From: Streptomyces sp. V4I2
Lineage (GTDB): Bacteria > Actinomycetota > Actinomycetes > Streptomycetales > Streptomycetaceae
DNA: 64,000 nt
Direction: 5' to 3'
NCBI RefSeq assembly: GCF_030817655.1
Contig: NZ_JAUSZM010000003.1
Span: 3,286,001 to 3,350,000, forward strand
Shown in pieces: positions 55,810 through 62,985 of the stretch. Under the pieces are notes generated by a model. The model saw only the letters and a program-made list of their open reading frames with translations. It did no database searches and was not told the DNA's origin. Positions within the stretch are counted from its first letter, which is position 1, and each line of letters begins with the position of its first letter. Made by a program: the position numbers and the translations under genes.

Positions 55810-57567
55810 TTACGCGGTGGTGCGTTCCAGACGCGGGTCGAGCTTGGCGATGAGTGCGGAGATCTCTCCGTCGCGGAAGTGCTCGCGCATCTGGAGGCGC
55901 TGGACCTTGCCGCTCGTGGTGCGCTGCACGGCGCCGCGCCGGACCAGGACGAGTCCTGACAGGTGCGCGCCGAACTCCGTGAAGACGGTGCGGCGGATGG
56001 AGCTGGCCAGCGCTTCCAGCTCGTTTTCGGTGTGCCGACCGCGCAGTTCGTGGACCAGGACGAGGAGTTCCTCCTCGTGGCCCTCGTCGTCGCGGACGGG
56101 CACGGTGAAGGCGGCTCCGAAGGTGCCGTGCAGCTCCGGATGGCGCTGGCGCGCCTCGTACTCGATGTCCTGCGGGTAGAGGTTGCGGCCGCGGAGGATG
56201 AGCATCTCCTTGAGCCGGCCCGTGATGAACAGCTCGCCGTCGAGCACGGCGCCCAGGTCCCCGGTACGCAGATAGCCGTTCTCGGTGTCGGGGGCGGCGT
56301 CCGCGACCGTGGCGTGGAACGTGCGCTCCGTGGCTTCTGGGTTGTCCCAGTAGCCTTGGCCGACGCTCGGGCCCCGCAGCCAGATCTCGCCGATCTCCCC
56401 TTCGGGAAGCGCGCGCCGGCTCTCGGGCTCGACGATGCGCACGTCGTAGTCGTGCGGGAAGCCGCAGGAGACGACATCCCTGCCGGGGTCGGCCGCGGAG
56501 ACGGGCACGAGAGCGCCGGCCGACAGACGCTGCTCGTCGACGCGGAGCACCACCGGCTCACGGTGACCGGAGCCGCTGACGAAGACGGTGGCCTCGGCCA
56601 TGCCGTAGGAGGGGTTGAGGGCTTCGGTCCGCAGGCCCGCGGCGGCGAAGCGCTTGGCGAAGGCGGTGAGTGTGGCCGCCTGGACCGGCTCCGAGCCGTT
56701 GTTGGCGTACTTCCAGCGGGACAGGTCCAGGCCGGCCAGCTGTTCATCGGTTATCCGACGGCTGCACAGTTCGTACGCGAAATTGGGGCCGGCGGACCAG
56801 GTGATGTCGAACTCGTCGATCATGCGCAGCCACCAGTGCGGCCGCTTCAGGAACGTGGTGGGGCTCATGAGGACGCAGGAACTGCCGAGGTAGAGCGGCG
56901 GCAGCAGAATGCCCATCAGGCCCATGTCGTGATAGTGCGGAATCCAGGAGCCGAAGCGGGATCCGTCGTCAAGGGCGAAGGTCCGGCACAAACTGGCGGC
57001 GTTGTGCAGCAGATTGCCCTGGGTGAGCACGACGCCCTTGGGACTGCCCGTCGAGCCCGAGGTGTACTGCAGCAGGGCTATCGAGTCACGGTCGAGCCGG
57101 GGCAGTGATTCCTCTGCCAACGGGGGCACTTCGAGGGCGTCGGTGACCAGCAGCGTGTCGCGGTTCCGTTGGGAGGCCTCGGCCCAGTCGCCGACTTCCG
57201 CAAGGCTGCGGCTGTCGGTGAGAACCGCGGCGACCCGGGCGTCGGCGGCGATGGCGGAAACCCGACGCCGGTGGTGGCGGTATCGGCCGGGAAGCGGTGA
57301 AGGTACCGCTACGACGCCGGCGTAGAGACAGCCGACAAAGGCTGTGACGAAATCCAGTCCTTCTGGGTACAGCAACAGGGCGCGGTCTCCGGGCGCACAC
57401 CGCTCGAGCAGTGCCGCGGCGACCGAGCGGGCTCTTCGGTCGAGTTCCGCATAGGTCACGGATATTCGGCCGTCGTGGGCATCGAAATCCGTTAAGAATA
57501 TGACGGCGGTTGATGAACTGCGATCCGCGACGTTTCTTCGGATCGCCTCGGTGAAATTGGCATGCAT
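55810..57567 (-). CDS. Fatty acyl-AMP ligase (lipid starter activation)
   Basis: A 585-aa adenylate-forming enzyme that activates a fatty acid as acyl-AMP and transfers it to the ACP. LLQYTSGSTGSPKGV is the ATP loop; SWIPHYHDMGLMG, LNPSYGMAEATVFV, YLRTGDLGAVLDGELF and GRLKEMLILRGRNLYPQDIE are typical of the FAAL branch. The start ATG at 57567 (MHANFTEAIRR) follows GGGGGAGGATCTTG; the frame is open further upstream but without a site. It is the first gene of the - strand lipopeptide operon. Codon 25 is TTA, a codon read by the developmentally controlled bldA tRNA in streptomycetes. It resembles DptE- and ramoplanin-type initiating ligases. Chain length cannot be read from the sequence. Confidence 0.93.
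   Translation of the reverse strand: MHANFTEAIRRNVADRSSSTAVIFLTDFDAHDGRISVTYAELDRRARSVAAALLERCAPGDRALLLYPEGLDFVTAFVGCLYAGVVAVPSPLPGRYRHHRRRVSAIAADARVAAVLTDSRSLAEVGDWAEASQRNRDTLLVTDALEVPPLAEESLPRLDRDSIALLQYTSGSTGSPKGVVLTQGNLLHNAASLCRTFALDDGSRFGSWIPHYHDMGLMGILLPPLYLGSSCVLMSPTTFLKRPHWWLRMIDEFDITWSAGPNFAYELCSRRITDEQLAGLDLSRWKYANNGSEPVQAATLTAFAKRFAAAGLRTEALNPSYGMAEATVFVSGSGHREPVVLRVDEQRLSAGALVPVSAADPGRDVVSCGFPHDYDVRIVEPESRRALPEGEIGEIWLRGPSVGQGYWDNPEATERTFHATVADAAPDTENGYLRTGDLGAVLDGELFITGRLKEMLILRGRNLYPQDIEYEARQRHPELHGTFGAAFTVPVRDDEGHEEELLVLVHELRGRHTENELEALASSIRRTVFTEFGAHLSGLVLVRRGAVQRTTSGKVQRLQMREHFRDGEISALIAKLDPRLERTTA
57493..57495 (-). promoter_or_regulatory. Rare TTA codon (Leu25) in the acyl-AMP ligase gene
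   Basis: In frame at codon 25 of the first gene of the lipopeptide operon. TTA codons are rare in high-GC streptomycetes and make translation depend on bldA. Confidence 0.85.
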
Positions 57568-57590
57568 CAACAAGATCCTCCCCCGTAGCA

Positions 57591-57609
57591 CCGCATCTCC
57601 CTGATGCGG
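57591..57609. promoter_or_regulatory. Hairpin in the 5' leader of the acyl-AMP ligase gene
   Basis: CCGCATC (57591-57597) pairs with GATGCGG (57603-57609) around five bases, about ten bases upstream of the GGAGG ribosome site of the lipopeptide operon. It may affect leader RNA stability or translation, or be an operator. Confidence 0.35.
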
Positions 57610-57913
57610 CTGACATACGCCGATCTCGTGAACCAAATCGGTGCGACATCCCCTGACGTTCGACCGATGACCAAGGTCAACTTCCTCGACCCTAAGGACC
57701 CTCCAAACCCACAGTCAAGCCCCCTTCACCACACGGGACCCGGACCGGACACGCTCCTTGGTCAGTATCAAACCCCCGCTCAGGGACGGGTCAACCCACT
57801 TTGGTCAGCTCATGCCCAACGAAGGTAAGGCGCCGCTCGACCACCCGGGGATTGGCTCGATTCCATCCATCCACACCGGCGAATCACGAAAACCAAGGTC
57901 AGTCGATACTCGC

Positions 57914-57943
57914 TTGACACCTCAACAGAGGCCTGTCTAGTGT
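57914..57943 (+). promoter_or_regulatory. Probable housekeeping-type promoter for glmA
   Basis: TTGACA at 57914-57919 and TAGTGT at 57938-57943 are separated by 18 bases, close to a sigma-70/HrdB consensus. The glmA start lies 46 bases downstream of the -10 box. One GGTCAG element ends 12 bases before the -35 box. Confidence 0.6.
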
Positions 57944-57989
57944 CCGATCGATCATCCAACTTGCCATTCGCTGGAGAGGGTGTTTAGCC

Positions 57990-58403
57990 GTGGGGGGAAC
58001 GGTTCTCGTGTCTGGCACGTCGTCAGATGCGCACACCTGGAATTTAATCTACGTACATCTCTTCCTTGAAGAGCGTGGATACACAGTCCACAATCTCGGC
58101 TCCTGCGTTCCGGATGACCTTCTTGTGCGCTCGTGTCGCGAACTGCGGCCGGACCTCGTGGTCCTCAGCAGCGTCAACGGCCATGGGTTCACCGATGGCC
58201 TTCGAGCCATCCGGACGATCAGGGAACAGCGTGATGTGCGCCACGTCCCCGTGGTGATCGGCGGCAAGCTGGGGACGGACGGGCTGCGCAACGCCGGCTG
58301 CACGCGCAGGCTCCTCAACGCCGGCTTCGACGCCGTGTTCGACAACGGGGACCTCGGCGCCTTCGAACTCTTCCTGAACCGGCATCGCACGGCCGCGGCA
58401 TGA
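57990..58403 (+). CDS. glmA: Glutamate mutase (methylaspartate mutase) small, B12-binding subunit
   Basis: A 137-aa cobalamin-binding protein. TSSDAHTWN matches the region of the cobalt-ligating DxHxxG motif, with Asn in the last place, which I recall in streptomycete antibiotic-cluster homologues. LSSVNGHGFTDG and VVIGGKLGTDGL correspond to the S-x-L and GG segments that hold the nucleotide tail. With the large subunit encoded next, it rearranges L-glutamate to L-threo-3-methylaspartate using adenosylcobalamin. Friulimicin-type lipopeptides use this enzyme pair to make their methylaspartate. The GTG start follows GGAGAGGG. Codon 19 is TTA. It is the first gene of the + strand operon divergent from the lipopeptide operon, and it overlaps glmB by four bases. 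Confidence 0.9.
   Translation: MGGTVLVSGTSSDAHTWNLIYVHLFLEERGYTVHNLGSCVPDDLLVRSCRELRPDLVVLSSVNGHGFTDGLRAIRTIREQRDVRHVPVVIGGKLGTDGLRNAGCTRRLLNAGFDAVFDNGDLGAFELFLNRHRTAAA
58044..58046 (+). promoter_or_regulatory. Rare TTA codon (Leu19) in glmA
   Basis: In frame at codon 19 (W-N-L-I-Y) of the first gene of the divergent operon, mirroring the TTA in the acyl-AMP ligase gene. Confidence 0.85.
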
Positions 58404-59662
58404 CCGCCCCGCCGGACCGGGGCTTCGGCGGGTTCGTGGCAACGGCCCGGTCCCACGGGCACCTTGTCGTACAGCCTCGGATGGGCTTCGGCAGCCGGGC
58501 ACGGATGCGGGTCGGTCTGGAGCGGACCAAGCAGGCCCAAGGCGTCACCGTGGGCACCATCACCCTGGACAGCTACACGCGGGTGGGCGACTTCGCCGCG
58601 GCCCGCGCCGCGGTGGGAGGGAACTCCCCGCTCAACGGCTACCCACTGCTGGCACACGGGGCGGAGGCGACCCGGGCCCTCCTCGACGGGGTCCAGGACG
58701 AGTCGTTCCCGGTCCAGGTCCGCCACGGATCGGCGCGCCCGCAGGCGGTGTTCGCCGAACTGGTCGCGGCCGGCGTGCACGCCACCGAGGGTGGCCCCGT
58801 CTCGTACTGCCTGCCCTACAGCCGTACCCCGCTGCGTGAGTCCGTACGGCACTGGGCGCAGAGCTGCGAGCTGCTGGCCTCGGCGGGCGGGCCGGACGTC
58901 GTGCCCCACCTCGAGTCGTTCGGCGGCTGCATGCTGGGCCAGCTCTGCCCGCCCGGCCTGCTGGTGGCGCTGAGCGTGCTGGAGGGGCTGTTCTTCACCC
59001 AGCACGGGCTGCGCAGCATCTCCCTCAGCTACGCCCAGCAGACCAGCACCGAGCAGGACATGGAGGCGCTGGCGGCGCTGCACCGGCTGGCTGCCGAGGA
59101 GTTGCCGCCCGACGTGCGGTGGCACAGCGTCCTCTACGCGTACATGGGTCTCTACCCCAGCACGGCGCGGGGAGCGGAGCGGCTGCTGCGGTCCGCGGCC
59201 TCGCTCGCGGTGCGGGCCGGTGCCGCCCGGCTGATCGTCAAGACCACGGCCGAAGCACATCGCATTCCCACGATCGCCGAGAACGTGGCCGCGCTGGAGC
59301 TGGCCGCACACACCGCGGCGCAGGCCCGCCCGGACGAGCCGGGCGCACCGCGGGACGAGTCCGGCGGCGGGGTCTACGCGGAGGCCCGCGCGCTGGTGCA
59401 CGCCGTCCGGGAGCTGCACCCGGACCTGGGCACAGCCCTGGCCCGCGCGTTCGCCCGGGGCCTGCTGGACATCCCGTTCTGTCTGCACCCGGACAACCAG
59501 GGCCGCACCAGGAGCCTCATCGACGACCAGGGCCGGCTGCGCTGGTCGTCCACCGGCGGCCTGCCCCTGCCGGGCACGGCCCCGCAGCCGGCCGCCCGCG
59601 CGATGACCTCGGCAGGGCTGCTGGAATCCCTTACGTTCGTCCAGCGGGCGTACGACTCATGA
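58400..59662 (+). CDS. glmB: Glutamate mutase (methylaspartate mutase) large, catalytic subunit
   Basis: A 420-aa TIM-barrel subunit of B12-dependent glutamate mutase. VQPRMGFGS, GYPLLAHGAEATR, QVRHGSARP, EGGPVSYCLPYSRTPL, ESFGGCMLGQLCPPGLLVA and SLSYAQQTSTEQDMEAL match the substrate-binding and cofactor faces of the family, and VKTTAEAHRIPT is conserved late in the barrel. It starts with ATGA overlapping the glmA stop, so the two subunits are made in step. The product, 3-methylaspartate, has no evident use other than the lipopeptide; the altered Asp-type pocket of module 12 is the best candidate acceptor. Somewhat shorter than clostridial MutE (~480 aa), as in other actinomycete cluster homologues. 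Confidence 0.9.
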   Translation: MTAPPDRGFGGFVATARSHGHLVVQPRMGFGSRARMRVGLERTKQAQGVTVGTITLDSYTRVGDFAAARAAVGGNSPLNGYPLLAHGAEATRALLDGVQDESFPVQVRHGSARPQAVFAELVAAGVHATEGGPVSYCLPYSRTPLRESVRHWAQSCELLASAGGPDVVPHLESFGGCMLGQLCPPGLLVALSVLEGLFFTQHGLRSISLSYAQQTSTEQDMEALAALHRLAAEELPPDVRWHSVLYAYMGLYPSTARGAERLLRSAASLAVRAGAARLIVKTTAEAHRIPTIAENVAALELAAHTAAQARPDEPGAPRDESGGGVYAEARALVHAVRELHPDLGTALARAFARGLLDIPFCLHPDNQGRTRSLIDDQGRLRWSSTGGLPLPGTAPQPAARAMTSAGLLESLTFVQRAYDS

Positions 59663-59791
59663 CCGACACCGGGCGACTCGACGGTCTCCTGTTCGGATCA
59701 CGTTCGGCAGACCACATCGGTGCCGGACGCAGGGGTCAGGTCATGCCCTTCCGCAGAGGTGCGACGGGCGTGCCTCGGGAATCTTGGACGC

Positions 59792-61012
59792 ATGAACCTC
59801 CGTCGTCTCCCCCTGCTCGTCGGCCTGTCGGCGGCGGCCGTCGCGCTGCTGCTCGTCGGCCTCGGCCTGCGGCCCCCGGCCCCCTCCGCCTCCCCCTCCG
59901 CCTCCGCCTCCCGTACGGTCCGACCCGAACCGGCAGCGGCCGTGGTGCCGCTGCTGCCGGCACCCACGGGGCCCCACGCGATCGGCCGGGCCGATCTCAG
60001 GCTGGTCGACCGGCAGCGCACCGACCCCTTCACCCACCGCGGTCCGCGGGAACTCATGGTCAGCGTCTGGTACCCGGCGAGCGACACGGCGGGGCGGCCC
60101 CGGGCCCCCTGGATGCCCCCTGCCGTCGCCCGCGGCTTCGCGGCCAACGCGTCCCGCATCCTCGGTCTGCCCACCGGGCTGGTCGACTGGTCTGCGGTGA
60201 CGACGCACGCGGCGGTCGACGCACCGCCGGCCGCCCCCGTCCGGCACCGGCCGGTGGTGCTGTACTCGCCCGGTCTCGGTACCTCCCGGTCCTGGGGAAC
60301 GGTACTGGTCGAGGAACTCGCGAGCCGCGGCTACGTCGTCGTGACGCTGGACCACACCTACGAGGCCCTCGCGGTGGACCTCGGAGACGGCAGGATCGCC
60401 GAAGCCGTGACGGCGGGCTCCGGCACCGACGAGGGGCTTGCCCGGCGCATGCGAGTCCGCGCCGCGGACACCGGGTTCGTCCTGGACGCGCTCGCCCGGC
60501 CGAGCACCCGGCGTGCGCTGCCCGCGGAACTCGGCGCGCAGCTGGACCTGGACCGGATCGGGATGTTCGGTCACTCGGCGGGCGGCATCACCGCGGCCGA
60601 GACCATGGCACGGGACCTGCGGCTCGATGCGGGGCTGGACCTCGACGGGTTCAACGTCACGCCCGCCCGGCGCTCCTGGCCGGAGCTGGACCGCCTGGTA
60701 CGCGACGGTCTCGACCGCCCGTTCCAGATGGTGGGTTCCACCGCGACCCCCGCCGAGGAACTGCCGGCACGGCTGCGCGCCGGTTCGCCGGCGTCGGTGT
60801 CGGTCCGCCGACTCGCGGACACCGCGCACTATTCGTTCAGCGACTTCCAGGCGCTGTTGCCGCAACTGCGGGACCGGGCGGACCTGTCCGGAACGCGCAC
60901 GGCCCAGCTGATCGGCACCGCCGCTCCGCAGGCCATGGTGCACCGCGAACGGGCGATCGTCACCGGCTTCTTCGACCGGAACCTGCTCCGCCCGGGTCGC
61001 ACGGGCGGCTGA
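59792..61012 (+). CDS. Secreted alpha/beta-hydrolase, PAF-acetylhydrolase/lipase-like
   Basis: A 406-aa protein with a signal sequence: MNLRR followed by a hydrophobic run to about residue 26, then a Pro/Ser/Ala-rich stretch. ELMVSVWYPAS, RPVVLYSPGLGTSR (oxyanion region), VVVTLDHTYEA and IGMFGHSAGGITAAE with the nucleophile serine are typical of PAF-acetylhydrolase-like esterases. A late TAHYSFSD may hold the catalytic histidine. ATG 59792 is chosen because it places the signal peptide at the N-terminus; the frame is open 24 codons upstream. It lies 129 bases after glmB and 25 before the ABC transporter gene. Its role is unknown: lipid turnover, hydrolysis of exported product, or unrelated to the pathway. 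Confidence 0.8.
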   Translation: MNLRRLPLLVGLSAAAVALLLVGLGLRPPAPSASPSASASRTVRPEPAAAVVPLLPAPTGPHAIGRADLRLVDRQRTDPFTHRGPRELMVSVWYPASDTAGRPRAPWMPPAVARGFAANASRILGLPTGLVDWSAVTTHAAVDAPPAAPVRHRPVVLYSPGLGTSRSWGTVLVEELASRGYVVVTLDHTYEALAVDLGDGRIAEAVTAGSGTDEGLARRMRVRAADTGFVLDALARPSTRRALPAELGAQLDLDRIGMFGHSAGGITAAETMARDLRLDAGLDLDGFNVTPARRSWPELDRLVRDGLDRPFQMVGSTATPAEELPARLRAGSPASVSVRRLADTAHYSFSDFQALLPQLRDRADLSGTRTAQLIGTAAPQAMVHRERAIVTGFFDRNLLRPGRTGG

Positions 61013-61037
61013 ACCGGCCTGACCGACGGGGGAATCC

Positions 61038-61988
61038 ATGGCCGAACCGATGATCAGCACAAGGGACCTCACCAAGTCGTACGACAAGGTGCACGCCCTG
61101 CGCGGGGTGAGCCTCGACGTGGCCGAAGGCACGGTGCTGGGGCTGCTCGGGCACAACGGCGCCGGAAAGACGACGCTGGTGAACATCCTCGCCACGCTGC
61201 TGCCGCCGAGCGGTGGCAGCGCGGCGGTGGCCGGTCACGACGTGCTCCGGGACAGCCGGGCGGTACGTGGCTGCATCGGGCTCACCGGCCAGTTCGCCTC
61301 GGTGGACGAGAAACTGTCCGGCTTCGACAACCTCGTCCTGATCGGACGGCTGCTGGGTGCCAGCGCGCGGCAAGCACGGGAGCGGGCCGACGAACTGCTC
61401 GACACGTTCGATCTCGCCGGGGCCGCGCGCCGGCTCTGCCGTACCTACTCCGGCGGGATGCGCCGGCGGCTCGATCTCGCCGCGAGCCTCGTCGGCCGGC
61501 CGCGGGTGATCTTCCTCGACGAGCCGTCCACCGGACTGGACCCGGCCAGCCGGCTCTCCCTGTGGGAGACCGTGGAGGCACTGGTCGCGGACGGCACCAC
61601 CGTGCTGCTGACCACGCAGTACCTGGAAGAGGCGGAACGCCTGGCGGACATCGTGGCCGTCCTCGCCGAGGGCTCCGTGGTGGCGGCCGGAACTCCGACC
61701 GAGCTGAAGTCCCAGGTGGGTGAACGCCGGGCGCAGCTGTCGACCACCCGGCGCGGGGACACCGTCAAGGTCGCCGAGGCGTTGCGCCGGGCCGGGTTCG
61801 CCGCCGTGCAGACCCCGGAGGAGGGCACGGTGAGCGTGCCGGTCGCCGACTTCGAGGACTTCGCACAGGTCGTCCGTGCCGTCGAGGAAGCCGCGGTGCC
61901 GGTCACCGGGCTCACTCTGTCGGAACCGTCACTGGACGACGTCTATCTCTCGCTGGCCGCCAAGCCGGTTGCGGCCGCGGCTCGTTGA
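61038..61988 (+). CDS. ABC transporter ATP-binding protein, DrrA-type
   Basis: A 316-aa ATPase with Walker A GHNGAGKTT, the Q-loop at GLTGQFASVDEKL, signature YSGGMRRRLDLA, Walker B VIFLDEPSTGLD and the switch region LLTTQYLEEAERL. The C-terminal extension after ~residue 215 is typical of the DrrA/daunorubicin-resistance subfamily. ATG 61038 follows GGGGGAATCC. It is followed by a matching ABC-2 permease, and together they probably export the lipopeptide and give self-resistance. Confidence 0.92.
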   Translation: MAEPMISTRDLTKSYDKVHALRGVSLDVAEGTVLGLLGHNGAGKTTLVNILATLLPPSGGSAAVAGHDVLRDSRAVRGCIGLTGQFASVDEKLSGFDNLVLIGRLLGASARQARERADELLDTFDLAGAARRLCRTYSGGMRRRLDLAASLVGRPRVIFLDEPSTGLDPASRLSLWETVEALVADGTTVLLTTQYLEEAERLADIVAVLAEGSVVAAGTPTELKSQVGERRAQLSTTRRGDTVKVAEALRRAGFAAVQTPEEGTVSVPVADFEDFAQVVRAVEEAAVPVTGLTLSEPSLDDVYLSLAAKPVAAAAR

Positions 61989-62033
61989 CCTTCCGGCTCT
62001 TTGACCTTCCGGCTCGCTGACCTTCCGGCTCGC
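61986..62033 (+). repeat. Three tandem 16-bp repeats at the end of the ABC ATPase gene
   Basis: The unit TGACCTTCCGGCTC plus two bases occurs at 61986-62001, 62002-62017 and 62018-62033, followed by a partial fourth (TGATCTCC). The TGA of the first copy is the stop codon of the ATPase gene. The array fills most of the 67-bp gap before the permease. Confidence 0.85.
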
Positions 62034-62055
62034 TGATCTCCGAGGAGCAACCATC

Positions 62056-62892
62056 ATGACTGTCACGGTCCCCACCGACCGCGCCCGGTCCGCGGCTCCC
62101 GTGCGCTGGCAGCCGGCGAGCGCACGCGCCCAGTTCGCCGTGCTGACCGGACGCAGCCTGCGCGGACTGGTCGCCGACCGCAGGCTCGTCGTCCTCACGC
62201 TGGTCCAGCCGCTGATCCTGCTGGTCATCTTCAGCCAGGTGTTCGGCAGCATGGCCTCCCCCGACCACTTTCCGGCGGGCGTGAGCTACATCGACTATCT
62301 GATGCCGGCCATCCTGGTCACCAGCGGGATCACCTCGGCCGTCGGCTCCGGCGCGGAACTGATCCGGGACATGGACAACGGGGTGCTGACCCGCTTCCGT
62401 TCGCTGCCGGTCGGGCTGCACTGGATCCTGGTCGCCCGCGCCGTCACGGACGTGCTGCGCACCACCGCCCAGACCGTGCTGCTGCTCGTGTGCGCCGCGC
62501 TGTGCTTCGGTTTCGATCCCGCGGGCGGTGCGTGGGGCGTCATCGCGGCGCTGGCCCTGTCCCTCCTCGTCATCGCCTCGCTGACGTGGGTCTTCATCGC
62601 CGTGGGTACCTGGGTGCGCAGCGCGCGGATCATGCAGAGTGTCAGCGGGCTGGCCCTCTTCCCCCTCATGTTCGCCTCCAGCGCGTACGTCCCGCTGGAC
62701 GCGCTGCCCGCTTGGTTGCGCGCGGTGGCTGTGGTCAACCCCGTCTCGTACGCGGTGGACGCCACCCGGGCGCTGGCGCTTGACTGGCCGCTGGGCGGCG
62801 ACGTACTGGGGGCGGTGGCCACGAGTCTCCTGATCCTGGCCGTGGCCGTGTGGGCGGCGGTGGCCGGGTTCCGCAGGCCGCTCACCCGCTGA
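62056..62892 (+). CDS. ABC-2 type transporter permease, DrrB-type
   Basis: A 278-aa membrane protein with about six hydrophobic segments, beginning near residue 38 (LVVLTLVQPLILLVIF) and ending near residue 270. YIDYLMPAILVTSGI, LIRDMDNGVLTRFRSLPV and PLMFASSAYVPLDALPAWLR are typical of the DrrB family. A GAGGAG site precedes the ATG. With the ATPase upstream it should form an inner-membrane exporter for the lipopeptide. The gene ends before a strong hairpin shared with the convergent hydroxylase gene. Confidence 0.92.
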   Translation: MTVTVPTDRARSAAPVRWQPASARAQFAVLTGRSLRGLVADRRLVVLTLVQPLILLVIFSQVFGSMASPDHFPAGVSYIDYLMPAILVTSGITSAVGSGAELIRDMDNGVLTRFRSLPVGLHWILVARAVTDVLRTTAQTVLLLVCAALCFGFDPAGGAWGVIAALALSLLVIASLTWVFIAVGTWVRSARIMQSVSGLALFPLMFASSAYVPLDALPAWLRAVAVVNPVSYAVDATRALALDWPLGGDVLGAVATSLLILAVAVWAAVAGFRRPLTR

Positions 62893-62933
62893 ACCGCGTC
62901 CGGCCGCCACGCCCGTCGCCGGACGGACGGAAG

Positions 62934-62963
62934 GGGGCGGGACGCCCGCCGGCGTCCCGCCCC
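62934..62963. terminator. Bidirectional terminator between the exporter and hydroxylase genes
   Basis: A perfect 13-bp inverted repeat (62934-62946 with 62951-62963) and a four-base loop, in the 93-bp gap between two convergent genes. Confidence 0.85.
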
Positions 62964-62985
62964 GTTCGCGTGCTTCGGAGGCCGG

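Larger units (their letters stand above)
57568..57989. promoter_or_regulatory. Divergent intergenic region between the lipopeptide operon and glmAB
   Basis: A 422-bp stretch with no convincing gene; two short open frames in it lack ribosome sites. It must contain the promoters of both divergent operons. It holds four GGTCA-containing elements: CCAAGGTCA at 57671-57679 and 57893-57901, and TTGGTCAG at 57758-57765 and 57801-57808. GC content is visibly lower than in the genes, as expected of a promoter region. A clear promoter is seen only on the glmA side. Confidence 0.7.

Noticed and set aside
57658..57680. StrR-type operator (GTTCGAC half-site) in the divergent region
   Set aside because: GTTCGACCG occurs at 57658-57666, but the expected inverted partner at the right spacing is missing.
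57568..57940. Small open frames in the divergent intergenic region (57604-57828, 57758-57940) and the upstream start of the acyl-AMP ligase at 57636
   Set aside because: No ribosome sites, unlikely composition and no recognisable family. The ligase start at 57567 has a strong GGAGG and matches the family N-terminus.
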